Below, one piece after another: positions 13,465 through 21,212 of a stretch of DNA of 21,246 bases; positions within the stretch are counted from its first letter, which is position 1, and every line of letters starts with the position of its first letter. The stretch is from an uncultured Clostridia bacterium. GTDB lineage: Bacteria; Bacillota; Clostridia; Oscillospirales; Acutalibacteraceae. The notes beneath the pieces were generated by a model, which had not been told where the DNA came from, ran no database searches, and saw only the letters and a program-made list of their open reading frames with translations. Made by a program: the position numbers and the translations under genes. The DNA lies in contig CALFPM010000039.1 of assembly GCA_937919155.1 (NCBI GenBank), positions 1 through 21,246 on the forward strand, read 5' to 3'.

Positions 13465-14667
13465 ATGAGCCTTAACAGTGCTGTTTCGGCAGAAAGAATT
13501 CACATAGGCTTTTTCGGATTGCGTAACGCAGGAAAATCCAGCGTTGTCAATGCGGTGACGGGTCAGGCACTTTCACTTGTTTCTGATGTGAAAGGAACAA
13601 CAACCGATCCCGTGAAAAAAGCTATGGAACTTCTGCCTCTCGGTCCCGTTGTTATCATTGATACTCCCGGTATAGATGACGAGGGTGAACTGGGTGAAAT
13701 GAGAATCAAAAGAGCGATGCAGACTCTTAATTACACGGATATTGCCGTGCTTGTGGTTGATTCCGTCAAAGGTGTTCAGCCTCAGGATAAGGAGCTTATT
13801 GCACGCTTTGAGAGAAAAAACATAAAATATATCATTGTTTATAATAAGTCCGATTTGCTTGATTTCATTCCTGAAACATCGGCAAATGAAATTTATGTAA
13901 GTGCCGTTAAGGGAACGAACATAAATGAACTTAAAGAAATGATCGGCAAGCTTTCATCCAAACAGGAAAGCAATAAAAAAATTGTTGCAGACCTTGTTGA
14001 TGCGGGAGATTTTGCCGTGCTTGTTGTGCCGATTGATGAATCTGCGCCCAAAGGCAGGCTTATTTTACCGCAGCAACAGGTTATCAGAGAGCTTATCGAA
14101 AACGGAGTTACAGCGGTAGTGTGCCGTGATACAGAGCTTAAGGCAACCCTTGCGTCTCTTGGAAAAAAGCCAAAGATAGTGATAACCGATTCGCAGGCAT
14201 TTGAGCGTGTGGCGGCAGATACGCCCGAAGATATTATGCTCACCTCTTTTTCAATTCTTTTTGCGAGATATAAAGGCGACCTTTCCGCAACCGTGAGGGG
14301 CGCGGCTATGCTCGGCAAACTCAAAGACGGTGATAAAGTGTTGATTTCGGAAGGCTGTACCCATCACAGACAGTGCAACGATATCGGAACTGTAAAAATG
14401 CCGAACTGGATAAAAAGTTATTCAGGTAAGGATGTTGATTTTGATTTTACAAGCGGCGGAGAATTTCCCGATGATTTGTCGGAGTATGCTCTTGTTGTTC
14501 ATTGCGGCGGCTGTATGCTTAACGCCCGTGAAATGCAGTACAGAGCAGGATGTGCGGCGGACGGGGGAGTGCCGATGACAAATTACGGCATTGCAATTGC
14601 TCATATGCACGGAATCCTCAGTCGCAGTGTTGCGCCGTTTCCCGATGTTTTGGAAGAACTCAACTGA
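13465..14667 (+). CDS. hydF: [FeFe]-hydrogenase H-cluster maturation GTPase HydF
   Basis: A 400-residue scaffold that accepts the diiron precursor and delivers it to apo-hydrogenase. The N-terminal Era/TrmE-like GTPase shows the P-loop GLRNAGKSS (18-26), GTTTD switch I (45-49), DTPG (66-69), and NKSD (127-130) for guanine recognition. The C-terminal cluster-binding domain has CTHH (C298, H300), then HCGGC (H346, C347, C350), fitting the CxH...HCxxC signature of HydF. It starts 11 bp after hydG with GAGGTGA as SD. A MATE transporter gene follows 16 bp after its stop. Confidence 0.97.
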   Translation: MSLNSAVSAERIHIGFFGLRNAGKSSVVNAVTGQALSLVSDVKGTTTDPVKKAMELLPLGPVVIIDTPGIDDEGELGEMRIKRAMQTLNYTDIAVLVVDSVKGVQPQDKELIARFERKNIKYIIVYNKSDLLDFIPETSANEIYVSAVKGTNINELKEMIGKLSSKQESNKKIVADLVDAGDFAVLVVPIDESAPKGRLILPQQQVIRELIENGVTAVVCRDTELKATLASLGKKPKIVITDSQAFERVAADTPEDIMLTSFSILFARYKGDLSATVRGAAMLGKLKDGDKVLISEGCTHHRQCNDIGTVKMPNWIKSYSGKDVDFDFTSGGEFPDDLSEYALVVHCGGCMLNAREMQYRAGCAADGGVPMTNYGIAIAHMHGILSRSVAPFPDVLEELN

Positions 14668-14683
14668 TATTGGAGAGATGAAG

Positions 14684-16051
14684 ATGGAAAGAAGATATTC
14701 CCTTGATATGACTAAGGGACCGTTTCTCAAAAAAATATTGATTTTTGCATTGCCGCTTATGCTGACGGGTCTTCTTCAGCTTGCATATAACTCTGCAGAT
14801 GTTATTGTTGTAGGCAGGTTTGCCGGCAAAGAGGCTCTTGCGGCTGTTGGTTCAACAGGTTCACTTGTCAACCTGTTTCTCAATGTTTTCCTCGGGATTT
14901 CTATCGGGTCGGGCGTAATGGTTGCAAGGCATATCGGCGAGGGCAATGACAAAACCATTCACGAATGCGTTCACACTGCAATGCTTCTCAGTGTGATTTG
15001 CGGTGTTTTTATCGGGTTTCTCGGTTTCGTGGCATCGCCTTTTATGCTCAGGCTTATGGATGTGCCAGATGATGTTATTGACCTTGCATCGGTTTATCTG
15101 AAAATATATTTTCTCGGTTCACCCGGTCTTCTTGCCTATAACTTCGGTGCGGCGATAATAAGATCAACAGGTGACACAAAAAGACCGCTGTATTTTCTGA
15201 CCCTTTCGGGTGTTGTGAATGTTGTTCTCAACCTTGTTTTAATTATTATTTTCAAGATGGGAGTCAGCGGTGTTGCAATTGCGACAATCGTTTCACAGTA
15301 TCTTTCAGCGGTGCTTATTGTTGTTTATCTCACAAAAATGCCGAATGCCTGCCGCCTTGTTTTCAGCAAACTGAAGATATACAAAGAGGAGCTTAAAAGC
15401 ATTCTTATTCTCGGATTACCCGCAGGAATTCAGAATTCTCTTTTCTCGGTTTCGAATGTTATTATTCAGTCAACGGTGAATTCGTTCGGCTCGGTTGCCA
15501 TGGCAGGTATTGCGGCAGGTTCAAATTTCGATTCATATATTTATACCTGCACAAACGCCGTTGCCCAGACAACAATGACTTTTACCTCACAGAATATGGG
15601 TGCGAAGCGGTATTCCAACATAGGCAAAATTTACCGTTACTGTCTCATAATTGCAACTGTAGCAGGTGTTTCAATGGGTGTTTTCGGCTGCGTATTTCCC
15701 GATGAAATTGTGGCTTTGTTTTCCGATGATGCAGGTGTAATTGAAATTGGCGCGGCAAGAATGCTTCAGATTATGCCTTTCTTTTTCTTCTGCTCGCTTA
15801 TGGATGTGGCGGCAAACCAGCTCAGAGGTATGGGCAAATCTTTTGAACCCATGATTATTTCGCTCCTCGGTGGTTGCGGAATAAGAATTTTCTGGATATA
15901 TTTTATTCTGCCTCTCAATCATTCCTTGCCTTTCCTTTATTGGGCATATCCCGTTTCGTGGGTAATAACATTCTTGGTGCTTTTTGCCTGCTACTTTGTG
16001 ATGAAACATATTATGAAGAAAAACGGCGCTTTTGCAGACGAGGTAAAATAA
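14684..16051 (+). CDS. MATE family efflux transporter
   Basis: A 455-residue protein, the usual length of the family, with about 12 hydrophobic segments. It begins MERRYSLDMTKGPFLKKIL, followed by FALPLMLTGLLQLAYNSADVIVVGRFAGKEALAAVG, the hallmark first repeat of NorM/DinF-type proteins. The inner repeat is seen again at GLPAGIQNSLFSVSNVIIQS near 250. It should export a cationic or other small molecule in exchange for H+ or Na+; the substrate is unknown. SD GGAG (14672-14675) places the start at 14684. Longer in-frame starts lie inside hydF. Its place 16 bp after hydF, with no terminator between, puts it in the hydrogenase maturation transcript. Confidence 0.9.
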   Translation: MERRYSLDMTKGPFLKKILIFALPLMLTGLLQLAYNSADVIVVGRFAGKEALAAVGSTGSLVNLFLNVFLGISIGSGVMVARHIGEGNDKTIHECVHTAMLLSVICGVFIGFLGFVASPFMLRLMDVPDDVIDLASVYLKIYFLGSPGLLAYNFGAAIIRSTGDTKRPLYFLTLSGVVNVVLNLVLIIIFKMGVSGVAIATIVSQYLSAVLIVVYLTKMPNACRLVFSKLKIYKEELKSILILGLPAGIQNSLFSVSNVIIQSTVNSFGSVAMAGIAAGSNFDSYIYTCTNAVAQTTMTFTSQNMGAKRYSNIGKIYRYCLIIATVAGVSMGVFGCVFPDEIVALFSDDAGVIEIGAARMLQIMPFFFFCSLMDVAANQLRGMGKSFEPMIISLLGGCGIRIFWIYFILPLNHSLPFLYWAYPVSWVITFLVLFACYFVMKHIMKKNGAFADEVK

Positions 16052-16053
16052 AC

Positions 16054-16082
16054 TGTACAAATAAGTTTTTCTGTGCTATAAT
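16054..16082 (+). promoter_or_regulatory. Extended -10 promoter of the phosphoesterase gene
   Basis: TGTACA (16054-16059), 17 bp, TATAAT (16077-16082), with TG one base before the -10 (TGCTATAAT). No terminator is visible between the MATE stop (16051) and this promoter, so read-through from the hyd operon may add to expression. Confidence 0.65.
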
Positions 16083-16114
16083 CCCGTTTATAAAAATTGA
16101 AAAGAGGTAAAAAA

Positions 16115-17098
16115 ATGATAGGATTTATCAAAACGTTTCTCTCAATATTGCTCTCTGTTCTTAATGTGTTTACTTTTCCTGTCTGGGGAAACTATGCAGG
16201 AAAGTTTGAGCCTGTTGATGCAGATAACTGCAGGCTGAATTTCGCTGCAATTTCAGATATCCATATGAAGAATGACGGTTTCCGAGCTTTTATGCTTGGT
16301 TTCGGTCTTCACGATATGGAAAATGCCGATGCCGAGCTTGACGCTCTTGTTTGTGCAGGCGACCTTACTGACCACGGTTACTCAGAGGAGTGGGAGGCTC
16401 TTGCGGGAGCTTTTGAGGATTACACTCCTGCAAAGAATATTATCCTTGCTCAGGGTAACCACGACACCTGGACAGAGGATGAAGGCTATAACCTTGCAAG
16501 GGAATATTTTATAAATTATTCCGAAGAAATTACAGACAGAAAAATTGAAAATGAATATTATTCAACAAAAGTGAACGGCTACACATTCATTGTGCTTGCC
16601 AGCGAATATGACCACACAGATATGTATGTAAGCCCTGAGCAGCTTGTCTGGCTGGAGGCGGAAATGGCAAAGGCTGCCGCAGACGGACTTCCGATTTTTG
16701 TTGTTTCCCATTGGCCCATCAATCAATCACACGGACTTCCCGAATCCTGGGGAGACGAAGAATATGAGCCTGATGAAGGCGGTATGGGCGACCAGTCGGA
16801 TGCTGTTGAGGCGATTCTTAAGAAGTATAACAATGTTTTCCTTATCAGCGGTCACATTCACCTTGGTCTGAAAAATGCAGATCAAAGCAGCAGATATGAT
16901 TATGCAAGTGTTGAATCAGACGGATCATTTCACAGTGTAAACCTGCCTGCATTTATGTATCCTAACAGCACGGGTCAGGTGTCCAACGGCACAGGCTATC
17001 AGTTTGAAGTTTATGATGACAGAGTTGAGCTTCGAGCAAGATGCTATTCCGCAAGCGTATGGTACACAGACTATAACTACACAATTCCTCTTGTATAA
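16115..17098 (+). CDS. Exported calcineurin-like metallophosphoesterase
   Basis: A 327-residue protein with a hydrophobic N-terminus (residues 3-24, IKTFLSILLSVLNVFTFPVW) that acts as a signal peptide or membrane anchor, so the enzyme works outside the membrane. All metal motifs of the calcineurin-like fold are in order: D48-x-H50 (ISDIH), GDLTD (82-86), GNHD (114-117), SHWP with H199, and GHIH (246-249). The substrate may be a phosphomonoester or phosphodiester and cannot be told. The start is at 16115 with GAGG 8 bases upstream. A TTG six codons earlier overlaps that SD. It is a single-gene unit, closed by the terminator at 17105-17141. Confidence 0.85.
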   Translation: MIGFIKTFLSILLSVLNVFTFPVWGNYAGKFEPVDADNCRLNFAAISDIHMKNDGFRAFMLGFGLHDMENADAELDALVCAGDLTDHGYSEEWEALAGAFEDYTPAKNIILAQGNHDTWTEDEGYNLAREYFINYSEEITDRKIENEYYSTKVNGYTFIVLASEYDHTDMYVSPEQLVWLEAEMAKAAADGLPIFVVSHWPINQSHGLPESWGDEEYEPDEGGMGDQSDAVEAILKKYNNVFLISGHIHLGLKNADQSSRYDYASVESDGSFHSVNLPAFMYPNSTGQVSNGTGYQFEVYDDRVELRARCYSASVWYTDYNYTIPLV

Positions 17099-17104
17099 AA
17101 ATTT

Positions 17105-17141
17105 AACGGAGTATCTTCCTTTCGGTTGATACTCCGTTTTT
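17105..17141. terminator. Terminator after the phosphoesterase gene, possibly bidirectional
   Basis: AACGGAGTATC (17105-17115) pairs with GATACTCCGTT (17128-17138), 11 bp, 12-base loop, then TTTT on the plus strand. On the minus strand it follows the lipoprotein gene's stop (17147) and is trailed by AAATTTTTA, so it could serve both convergent genes. Confidence 0.85.
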
Positions 17142-17146
17142 GTTTA

Positions 17147-17965
17147 TTAAGTTGCAGATGGATTGTTGATTATTGACATAAAATAATCGCTTAATTCTTG
17201 CGGCAAATCAACAATCAAAGTTTTTTTGCTGTTCATAGCAGAGCGATTTCCAAGCACAAGGTTATTGTCTAAGATATAAAGAAAAGCAGCACCTGATGAA
17301 AAAAGACCGTCATTACTGTTAATTCCAAAACGGTATTCGGTGTCACCCAAACTTGATGTTGATACGGATCTTGTGTTTGCTGAACCTGAAAAACTGAAAG
17401 GATCATAAGAATTTTTTTCGCAAAAATCAATGAGTTCATTAAGCTTGTTTATATCCATCTCGTTTACAGTATGTGATTCAAACTTACCGCCTCTTTGGTT
17501 TGTAATGTATTGATAGGTGAAATTTTCTGTGTTTGAATAATATGCTTTTAATTCCTGCCATTGGTCATCGCGGCAATAAACACTTTCGGAGTGACCGATT
17601 TGATGGCTTGTGATATCGTAAATTAATTCATAGTCGGTTTCTTTGAGTCGGAAATAAAGTCCTGTATCGTCATTAAGTAATGGTTCGTTATCATACACGG
17701 GGTTTCGTAAAATCAAATCACCTTGAAATTTATTGCGATAAACAACGCCGTCAATAGTTACGGTATCTGTATCTGATGTTGAAAATATATAGGTTTCTTT
17801 TTCAGTGATTTCCGTAACAAAATCATTTGATTGCAAATCTGTGTCTGAGGTGTTTCCTTTCGTTGAAGCACATGAAACTAATGTGAGTAAAACCAAAATG
17901 CAAACAAAAAATGAAATGATTTTAGCAATTGCCGTGCCTGTTATTTTTTCGAGTAATTCTGCCAT
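17147..17965 (-). CDS. Predicted lipoprotein of unknown function
   Basis: A 272-residue protein I do not recognise. The N-terminus has a hydrophobic stretch (about 12-30) ending in a lipobox LVSC with the lipid-modified cysteine at C32. A Ser/Thr/Asp-rich linker follows to about residue 55. The mature part looks globular and mostly beta, with several Tyr- and Asn-rich stretches, for example YCRDDQWQELKAYYSN. No catalytic motif is evident. It should sit on the outer face of the membrane. The start is placed at MAELLEK (17965), with AAGGTGG 8 bases before. An upstream GTG in frame overlaps that SD and is rejected. It is a lone gene with its own extended -10 promoter. Codon use looks more AT-rich than the neighbours, by eye only. 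Confidence 0.7.
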   Translation of the reverse strand: MAELLEKITGTAIAKIISFFVCILVLLTLVSCASTKGNTSDTDLQSNDFVTEITEKETYIFSTSDTDTVTIDGVVYRNKFQGDLILRNPVYDNEPLLNDDTGLYFRLKETDYELIYDITSHQIGHSESVYCRDDQWQELKAYYSNTENFTYQYITNQRGGKFESHTVNEMDINKLNELIDFCEKNSYDPFSFSGSANTRSVSTSSLGDTEYRFGINSNDGLFSSGAAFLYILDNNLVLGNRSAMNSKKTLIVDLPQELSDYFMSIINNPSAT

Positions 17966-18009
17966 AATTGTAACCACCTTTAATGCAAAATTCTGTTTTC
18001 GCTATCGGT

Positions 18010-18018
18010 ATTATATCA
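18010..18018 (-). promoter_or_regulatory. Extended -10 promoter of the lipoprotein gene
   Basis: TGATATAAT on the minus strand matches the extended -10 TGnTATAAT. The hexamer 17 bp upstream (TAGAAA) is a poor -35, which is tolerated in extended -10 promoters. The region between azlD and the lipoprotein gene (17966-18063) shows no clear terminator. Confidence 0.5.
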
Positions 18019-18063
18019 TTTAGTTTATGACTTTTCTATCAACTTAAGTTTACATTTGGAGAA

Positions 18064-18363
18064 TTAAACCATAAATCCTGCAATCAATGCGGCACCGCAG
18101 GCTGAAAGTGCAACAACCGTAAGCGGAAGCCTGAAATAGGCAAGGACAATTGCAACAACCGTGCCGATTACGGCGGTGATTGGATTGCCTGTTGAATAGA
18201 ATATTGCGGGAAAAGTCATTGCGCTGAGCACGGCATAGGGTATGTAATAAAGCACGCTTTGAATAAATCTTGATTTGATTTTCTTTTTGAACAGGGTAAA
18301 CGGAATCATTCTGATGAGGTATGTTACCCCTGCCATAACGCCAATGTAAAGCACCATTGTCAT
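18064..18363 (-). CDS. azlD: Branched-chain amino acid exporter small subunit, AzlD family
   Basis: A 99-residue, highly hydrophobic protein with about three to four membrane segments. The motif YLIRMIPFTLFKKKIKSRF near residues 15-33 and YIPYAVLSAMTFPAIFY near 40-56 are typical of AzlD. It partners with AzlC to export branched-chain amino acids or analogues. Its ATG overlaps the azlC stop (ATGA), as usual for the pair. Confidence 0.9.
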   Translation of the reverse strand: MTMVLYIGVMAGVTYLIRMIPFTLFKKKIKSRFIQSVLYYIPYAVLSAMTFPAIFYSTGNPITAVIGTVVAIVLAYFRLPLTVVALSACGAALIAGFMV

Positions 18364-19070
18364 TTTTCGTCACCCTCCGTTTCTGCAAGTTCAATGGGGA
18401 AAAGAATTGCACCGATAACGGCGGCGAGCACAGCGCTGATAATTATTGCAAATCCCGATGAAAGGGCAGGGAAGATGTATTTGCAGGCAATGCTCAAAAC
18501 TGCGGCAAGGCAGATAACAACAAGGTCTTTTCTGCTTGCTCTTGCGGCAGGGATAATGATTGCAATGAACATTCCGTAAAGCAATATTCCCATTGCTGCT
18601 GTCAGTGTCTGCGGCAATCCGAGACCTGCCAAAGCTCCTGCGGCGGTGCCGCCGGTCCAACCAAGTGCGGAAATCATAATAAGACCGTACATGTAAGACG
18701 GCACAAGCTTTTCCGTCTGTGATGACGCAACGGCAAAAATTTCATCCGTAATTCCGAATGATGCTATCATGCGGTGCGGAGTTGTGAATTTATCGGAGAG
18801 TTTCTGAGAAAGAGAGAGACCCATAAGTGAATATCTCAGATTAATAACAAGCTGAGTAAGCGCCATTTCAATGAGCGTACCGCCTGCGGCAATGATGCCG
18901 ACTCCTGCAGCCTGTCCTGCCGAGGTCAGATTTGTGAAAGATATCATTATCGCCTGAAAAGCGGAAAGACCTGATTGAACAGCCATAATTCCGAATCCGA
19001 ATGAAACAGAAAAATAACCCAAAGCAATCGGTATGCCGTTTGACAGACCTTTTTTGAACGGTGATTTCAA
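18360..19070 (-). CDS. azlC: Branched-chain amino acid exporter large subunit, AzlC family
   Basis: A 236-residue membrane protein. FKKGLSNGIPIALGYFSVSFGFGIMA at the N-terminus, NLTSAGQAAGVGIIAAGGTLIEMALTQLVINLRYSLMG and FGITDEIFAVA are characteristic of AzlC. With AzlD it forms an exporter (azaleucine resistance in Bacillus subtilis). I place the start at a TTG (19070), because AAGGAAG stands 8 bases before it. The only upstream in-frame ATG (19118) lies within the predicted promoter spacer and -10 region (19106-19134), so it would not be transcribed. The sequence beyond that TTG also shows no family similarity. Confidence 0.9.
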   Translation of the reverse strand: MKSPFKKGLSNGIPIALGYFSVSFGFGIMAVQSGLSAFQAIMISFTNLTSAGQAAGVGIIAAGGTLIEMALTQLVINLRYSLMGLSLSQKLSDKFTTPHRMIASFGITDEIFAVASSQTEKLVPSYMYGLIMISALGWTGGTAAGALAGLGLPQTLTAAMGILLYGMFIAIIIPAARASRKDLVVICLAAVLSIACKYIFPALSSGFAIIISAVLAAVIGAILFPIELAETEGDEK

Positions 19071-19078
19071 GATAAGGA

Positions 19079-19086
19079 CTTCCTTT
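19079..19086 (-). promoter_or_regulatory. Shine-Dalgarno supporting a TTG start for azlC
   Basis: AAAGGAAG on the minus strand is 8 bases upstream of the TTG at 19070, and no ATG stands at a workable distance. Confidence 0.6.
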
Positions 19087-19105
19087 CTGTTTGTAACAAG
19101 CAAAC

Positions 19106-19134
19106 ATTTTATCACCATTTAAATTAAATTTCAA
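19106..19134 (-). promoter_or_regulatory. Promoter of azlC-azlD
   Basis: TTGAAA (19129-19134), 17 bp, TAAAAT (19106-19111), with TGA directly before the -10 (extended -10). The predicted start of transcription is near 19099. Confidence 0.75.
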
Positions 19135-19145
19135 TATAATTACAT

Positions 19146-19179
19146 AAAAAAACAGACCGTTTCGCAGTGAAACGGTCTG
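19146..19179 (-). terminator. Rho-independent terminator of the ceramidase-family gene
   Basis: CAGACCGTTTC (19153-19163) and GAAACGGTCTG (19169-19179) give a perfect 11-bp stem with a 5-base loop. On the minus strand it is followed by seven U (19146-19152), just past the stop codon at 19194 and just before the azlC promoter. Confidence 0.92.
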
Positions 19180-19193
19180 CTGTGAATTCAGTT

Positions 19194-20978
19194 TTATTTG
19201 TTGAGTTCGTCAGCGATTTCTGCAAATACCTTCATGATGGAGGAACCTGCATACTTGCCGAGTGAAATCATTTCCTGATAGTGGTCGCCGAGAAGTGACA
19301 TTGAATAGTCGTTATCGGGAACAACATAACCGATTGCATCGTTGAAAAGACCGAAGCAGATTGTGTCGTCACCAAAGAGCTCGAAAATGCTTTCGCATTC
19401 GAAATCCTTGCCTGTGAATGAGCCGTCTGCTGTGAGTGATGCACCGCCGCAGATAAGGTCCTGAACGATTTCGCCGGGCATAAGAGCAATCTTAACGCCG
19501 CCGATTTCCATGTAACCTACTTCAGCAAAGATGTAGTACTTAAAACCTTCCTTGCAAACTGTGTAGTTAACAAGGTTGAGCTTACCAACAAGCTGGATAA
19601 GGGGATTTGTAACCTGAATCTTAGCTTCTTTGATGAGGATGTTAAGGTTGGGTTCAAGAACGGTTTCTTCAACCTTTTCCCAATTCTCATACCAAAGAGT
19701 GTAATTCTCACCGCCGATAGCCATTTCTTCTGCTTCCTTAGCTTTTTCGGCATCTGTCATATTGGCTTTGATCTGCTCAACTGTGTTTGTAAGGTTGAGA
19801 GCCATGTAAGCGATTTCGTGACCGTAACGGAGAGTTTCTTCGTATCTGCGTTTTGTGGGAACGCCGTCACTTGCGGGGCCTCTGCCTTCGTAGATACCTG
19901 CGATAGCACCGTTGAAGAACATGAAGTTGTAGCCTTTTTCTTCAAGCTTTTCGCCGAGATAGTAAACATAGTCGCCTGAAAGGTCTCTGCCGTTGTCGAT
20001 TTCGTCAACGGGAAGACCTGCAACGTCGGGATGAGCCGCAATATTAACGATCATTGTGGGCTTTGAAGCTTCATTATCGGGTGTGAAAACAAATCTTGCA
20101 AGTTCATCGATAAGTGAAGTTGACTGGCTTCTGTTCTTGTTGTTGAAGTATGAAAGTTCTTCTGTGCCGATTTCCTTGACTGCATATGTAAGTGTGCCGG
20201 GTTCAAGGTTTTCAACAGCGGTCTTCATTGTCTGGGAGATTGTAGCATACATGAACTCCATGTAGTCAGCATCAACGCCTGATTCCTTTTCAATGAAGGG
20301 GAGGTATGAGAGTGCAAGGTTTTTGAAGAGCTTTGCAAAAAGATTTGTCCAAAGACCCTGAGTGTCAATACAGCTGTGAGTGTGTGTTGATGAAACATTG
20401 ATTGTATCAAACTTAACATCGGGCATAAGCTCAACGAGAGCTGCGCGGATTTCTTTGATATCACCGTTTGAGAAACCGATGCAGTCGATGTTTGCGAAAA
20501 CGGAAACATTCTTGTTTGCGCCGTCTTTAACTGCAATAACTCTTACCTGCATATCGTCAATGATTTCTTCGATTTCATTGGACATACCGTTGTTGGGATC
20601 GATGAAACCGCCAAGGTAGTAACCTGATTTTGTTCCGTTGGCTACAGATTCTCTGAGATCATCGGGAATAAGTGAAGCCTTTGCGTGGCCGAGATACCAC
20701 TTTGCGTCAGCATCAGCTTCTTCATTCCATGATTCTGTGCCGCTGTAGAAATTGTCTGTGTTGCGGTCTGCAACATTAACAAATTCGGGGCTGTCGGGAA
20801 CGATTGCATTAAGTCCGCCTACAAGAGTTGTGAAAATAATTTCAACAAGACCGAGACCTACTTTTTCAAGTGCTTTGCCAACATCTGCTGCCGATGCGGT
20901 AACTGCTGATGCTGCACCGGTGAAAAGAAGTGAAAACACAAGAATTACGCTGATGATTTTTGTGCCAAACTTTTTCAT
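19194..20978 (-). CDS. Secreted neutral/alkaline ceramidase-family protein
   Basis: A 594-residue protein with a clear signal peptide (MKKFGTKIISVILVFSLLFT, cleavage probably near ASA-A at 28-31). It resembles neutral ceramidases, zinc amidases that split ceramide to sphingosine and a fatty acid. STHTHS (197-202, H199/H201) matches the first zinc histidine motif, AAHPDVAG with H316 the second, MPGE (E503) the glutamate ligand, and GYVVPDNDY (Y551) the tyrosine ligand. The GDVSPN loop holding the catalytic serine in known enzymes should fall near residues 355-365, but FFNGAIAGIYEG is found there. Activity on ceramide is therefore uncertain. Overall identity looks low, and a stretch near 405-445 appears inserted. 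The start is at 20978 with AAGGAG upstream. It is a single gene with its own promoter and terminator. Confidence 0.75.
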   Translation of the reverse strand: MKKFGTKIISVILVFSLLFTGAASAVTASAADVGKALEKVGLGLVEIIFTTLVGGLNAIVPDSPEFVNVADRNTDNFYSGTESWNEEADADAKWYLGHAKASLIPDDLRESVANGTKSGYYLGGFIDPNNGMSNEIEEIIDDMQVRVIAVKDGANKNVSVFANIDCIGFSNGDIKEIRAALVELMPDVKFDTINVSSTHTHSCIDTQGLWTNLFAKLFKNLALSYLPFIEKESGVDADYMEFMYATISQTMKTAVENLEPGTLTYAVKEIGTEELSYFNNKNRSQSTSLIDELARFVFTPDNEASKPTMIVNIAAHPDVAGLPVDEIDNGRDLSGDYVYYLGEKLEEKGYNFMFFNGAIAGIYEGRGPASDGVPTKRRYEETLRYGHEIAYMALNLTNTVEQIKANMTDAEKAKEAEEMAIGGENYTLWYENWEKVEETVLEPNLNILIKEAKIQVTNPLIQLVGKLNLVNYTVCKEGFKYYIFAEVGYMEIGGVKIALMPGEIVQDLICGGASLTADGSFTGKDFECESIFELFGDDTICFGLFNDAIGYVVPDNDYSMSLLGDHYQEMISLGKYAGSSIMKVFAEIADELNK

Positions 20979-21028
20979 AATTTGATTTCTCCTTGCTTTT
21001 TGCTGCGTTTCCGCAACTTGATTTATAT

Positions 21029-21057
21029 ATATTACCACTTTTTATATAATCTGTAAA
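21029..21057 (-). promoter_or_regulatory. Promoter of the ceramidase-family gene
   Basis: TTTACA (21052-21057), 17 bp, TAATAT (21029-21034) on the minus strand. The leader carries a small hairpin (GTTGCG/CGCAGC with a GAAA tetraloop, about 21001-21016) ahead of the SD. Confidence 0.7.
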
Positions 21058-21148
21058 GAGTTTTTTGTGCAAATAATAAAATAAACCAAATTTTCTTTTT
21101 TATGTAAAAATTTCTTTTGAAAAGGAAATTCACAGTTATAAATATGTA

Positions 21149-21177
21149 TTGAAAAATCAGACAGTATAGTTTATAAT
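21149..21177 (+). promoter_or_regulatory. Promoter of the rightmost (pyridoxine-kinase-like) gene
   Basis: TTGAAA (21149-21154), 17 bp, TATAAT (21172-21177), directed out of the window. The AT-rich stretch between this and the ceramidase-family promoter shows nothing else. Confidence 0.75.
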
Positions 21178-21212
21178 AATCTAAATATAACTTCCGAAAG
21201 GTGTGAGAGGAA

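Noticed and set aside
14591..14683. N-terminal extension of the MATE protein into hydF
   Set aside because: The extra 31 residues are out-of-frame hydF sequence, and the SD GGAG at 14672-14675 points to the ATG at 14684.
18041..18050. Perfect 10-bp palindrome AACTTAAGTT downstream of azlD
   Set aside because: It is short, AT-rich and without a loop or U tract, so it is not a terminator. It is likely chance.
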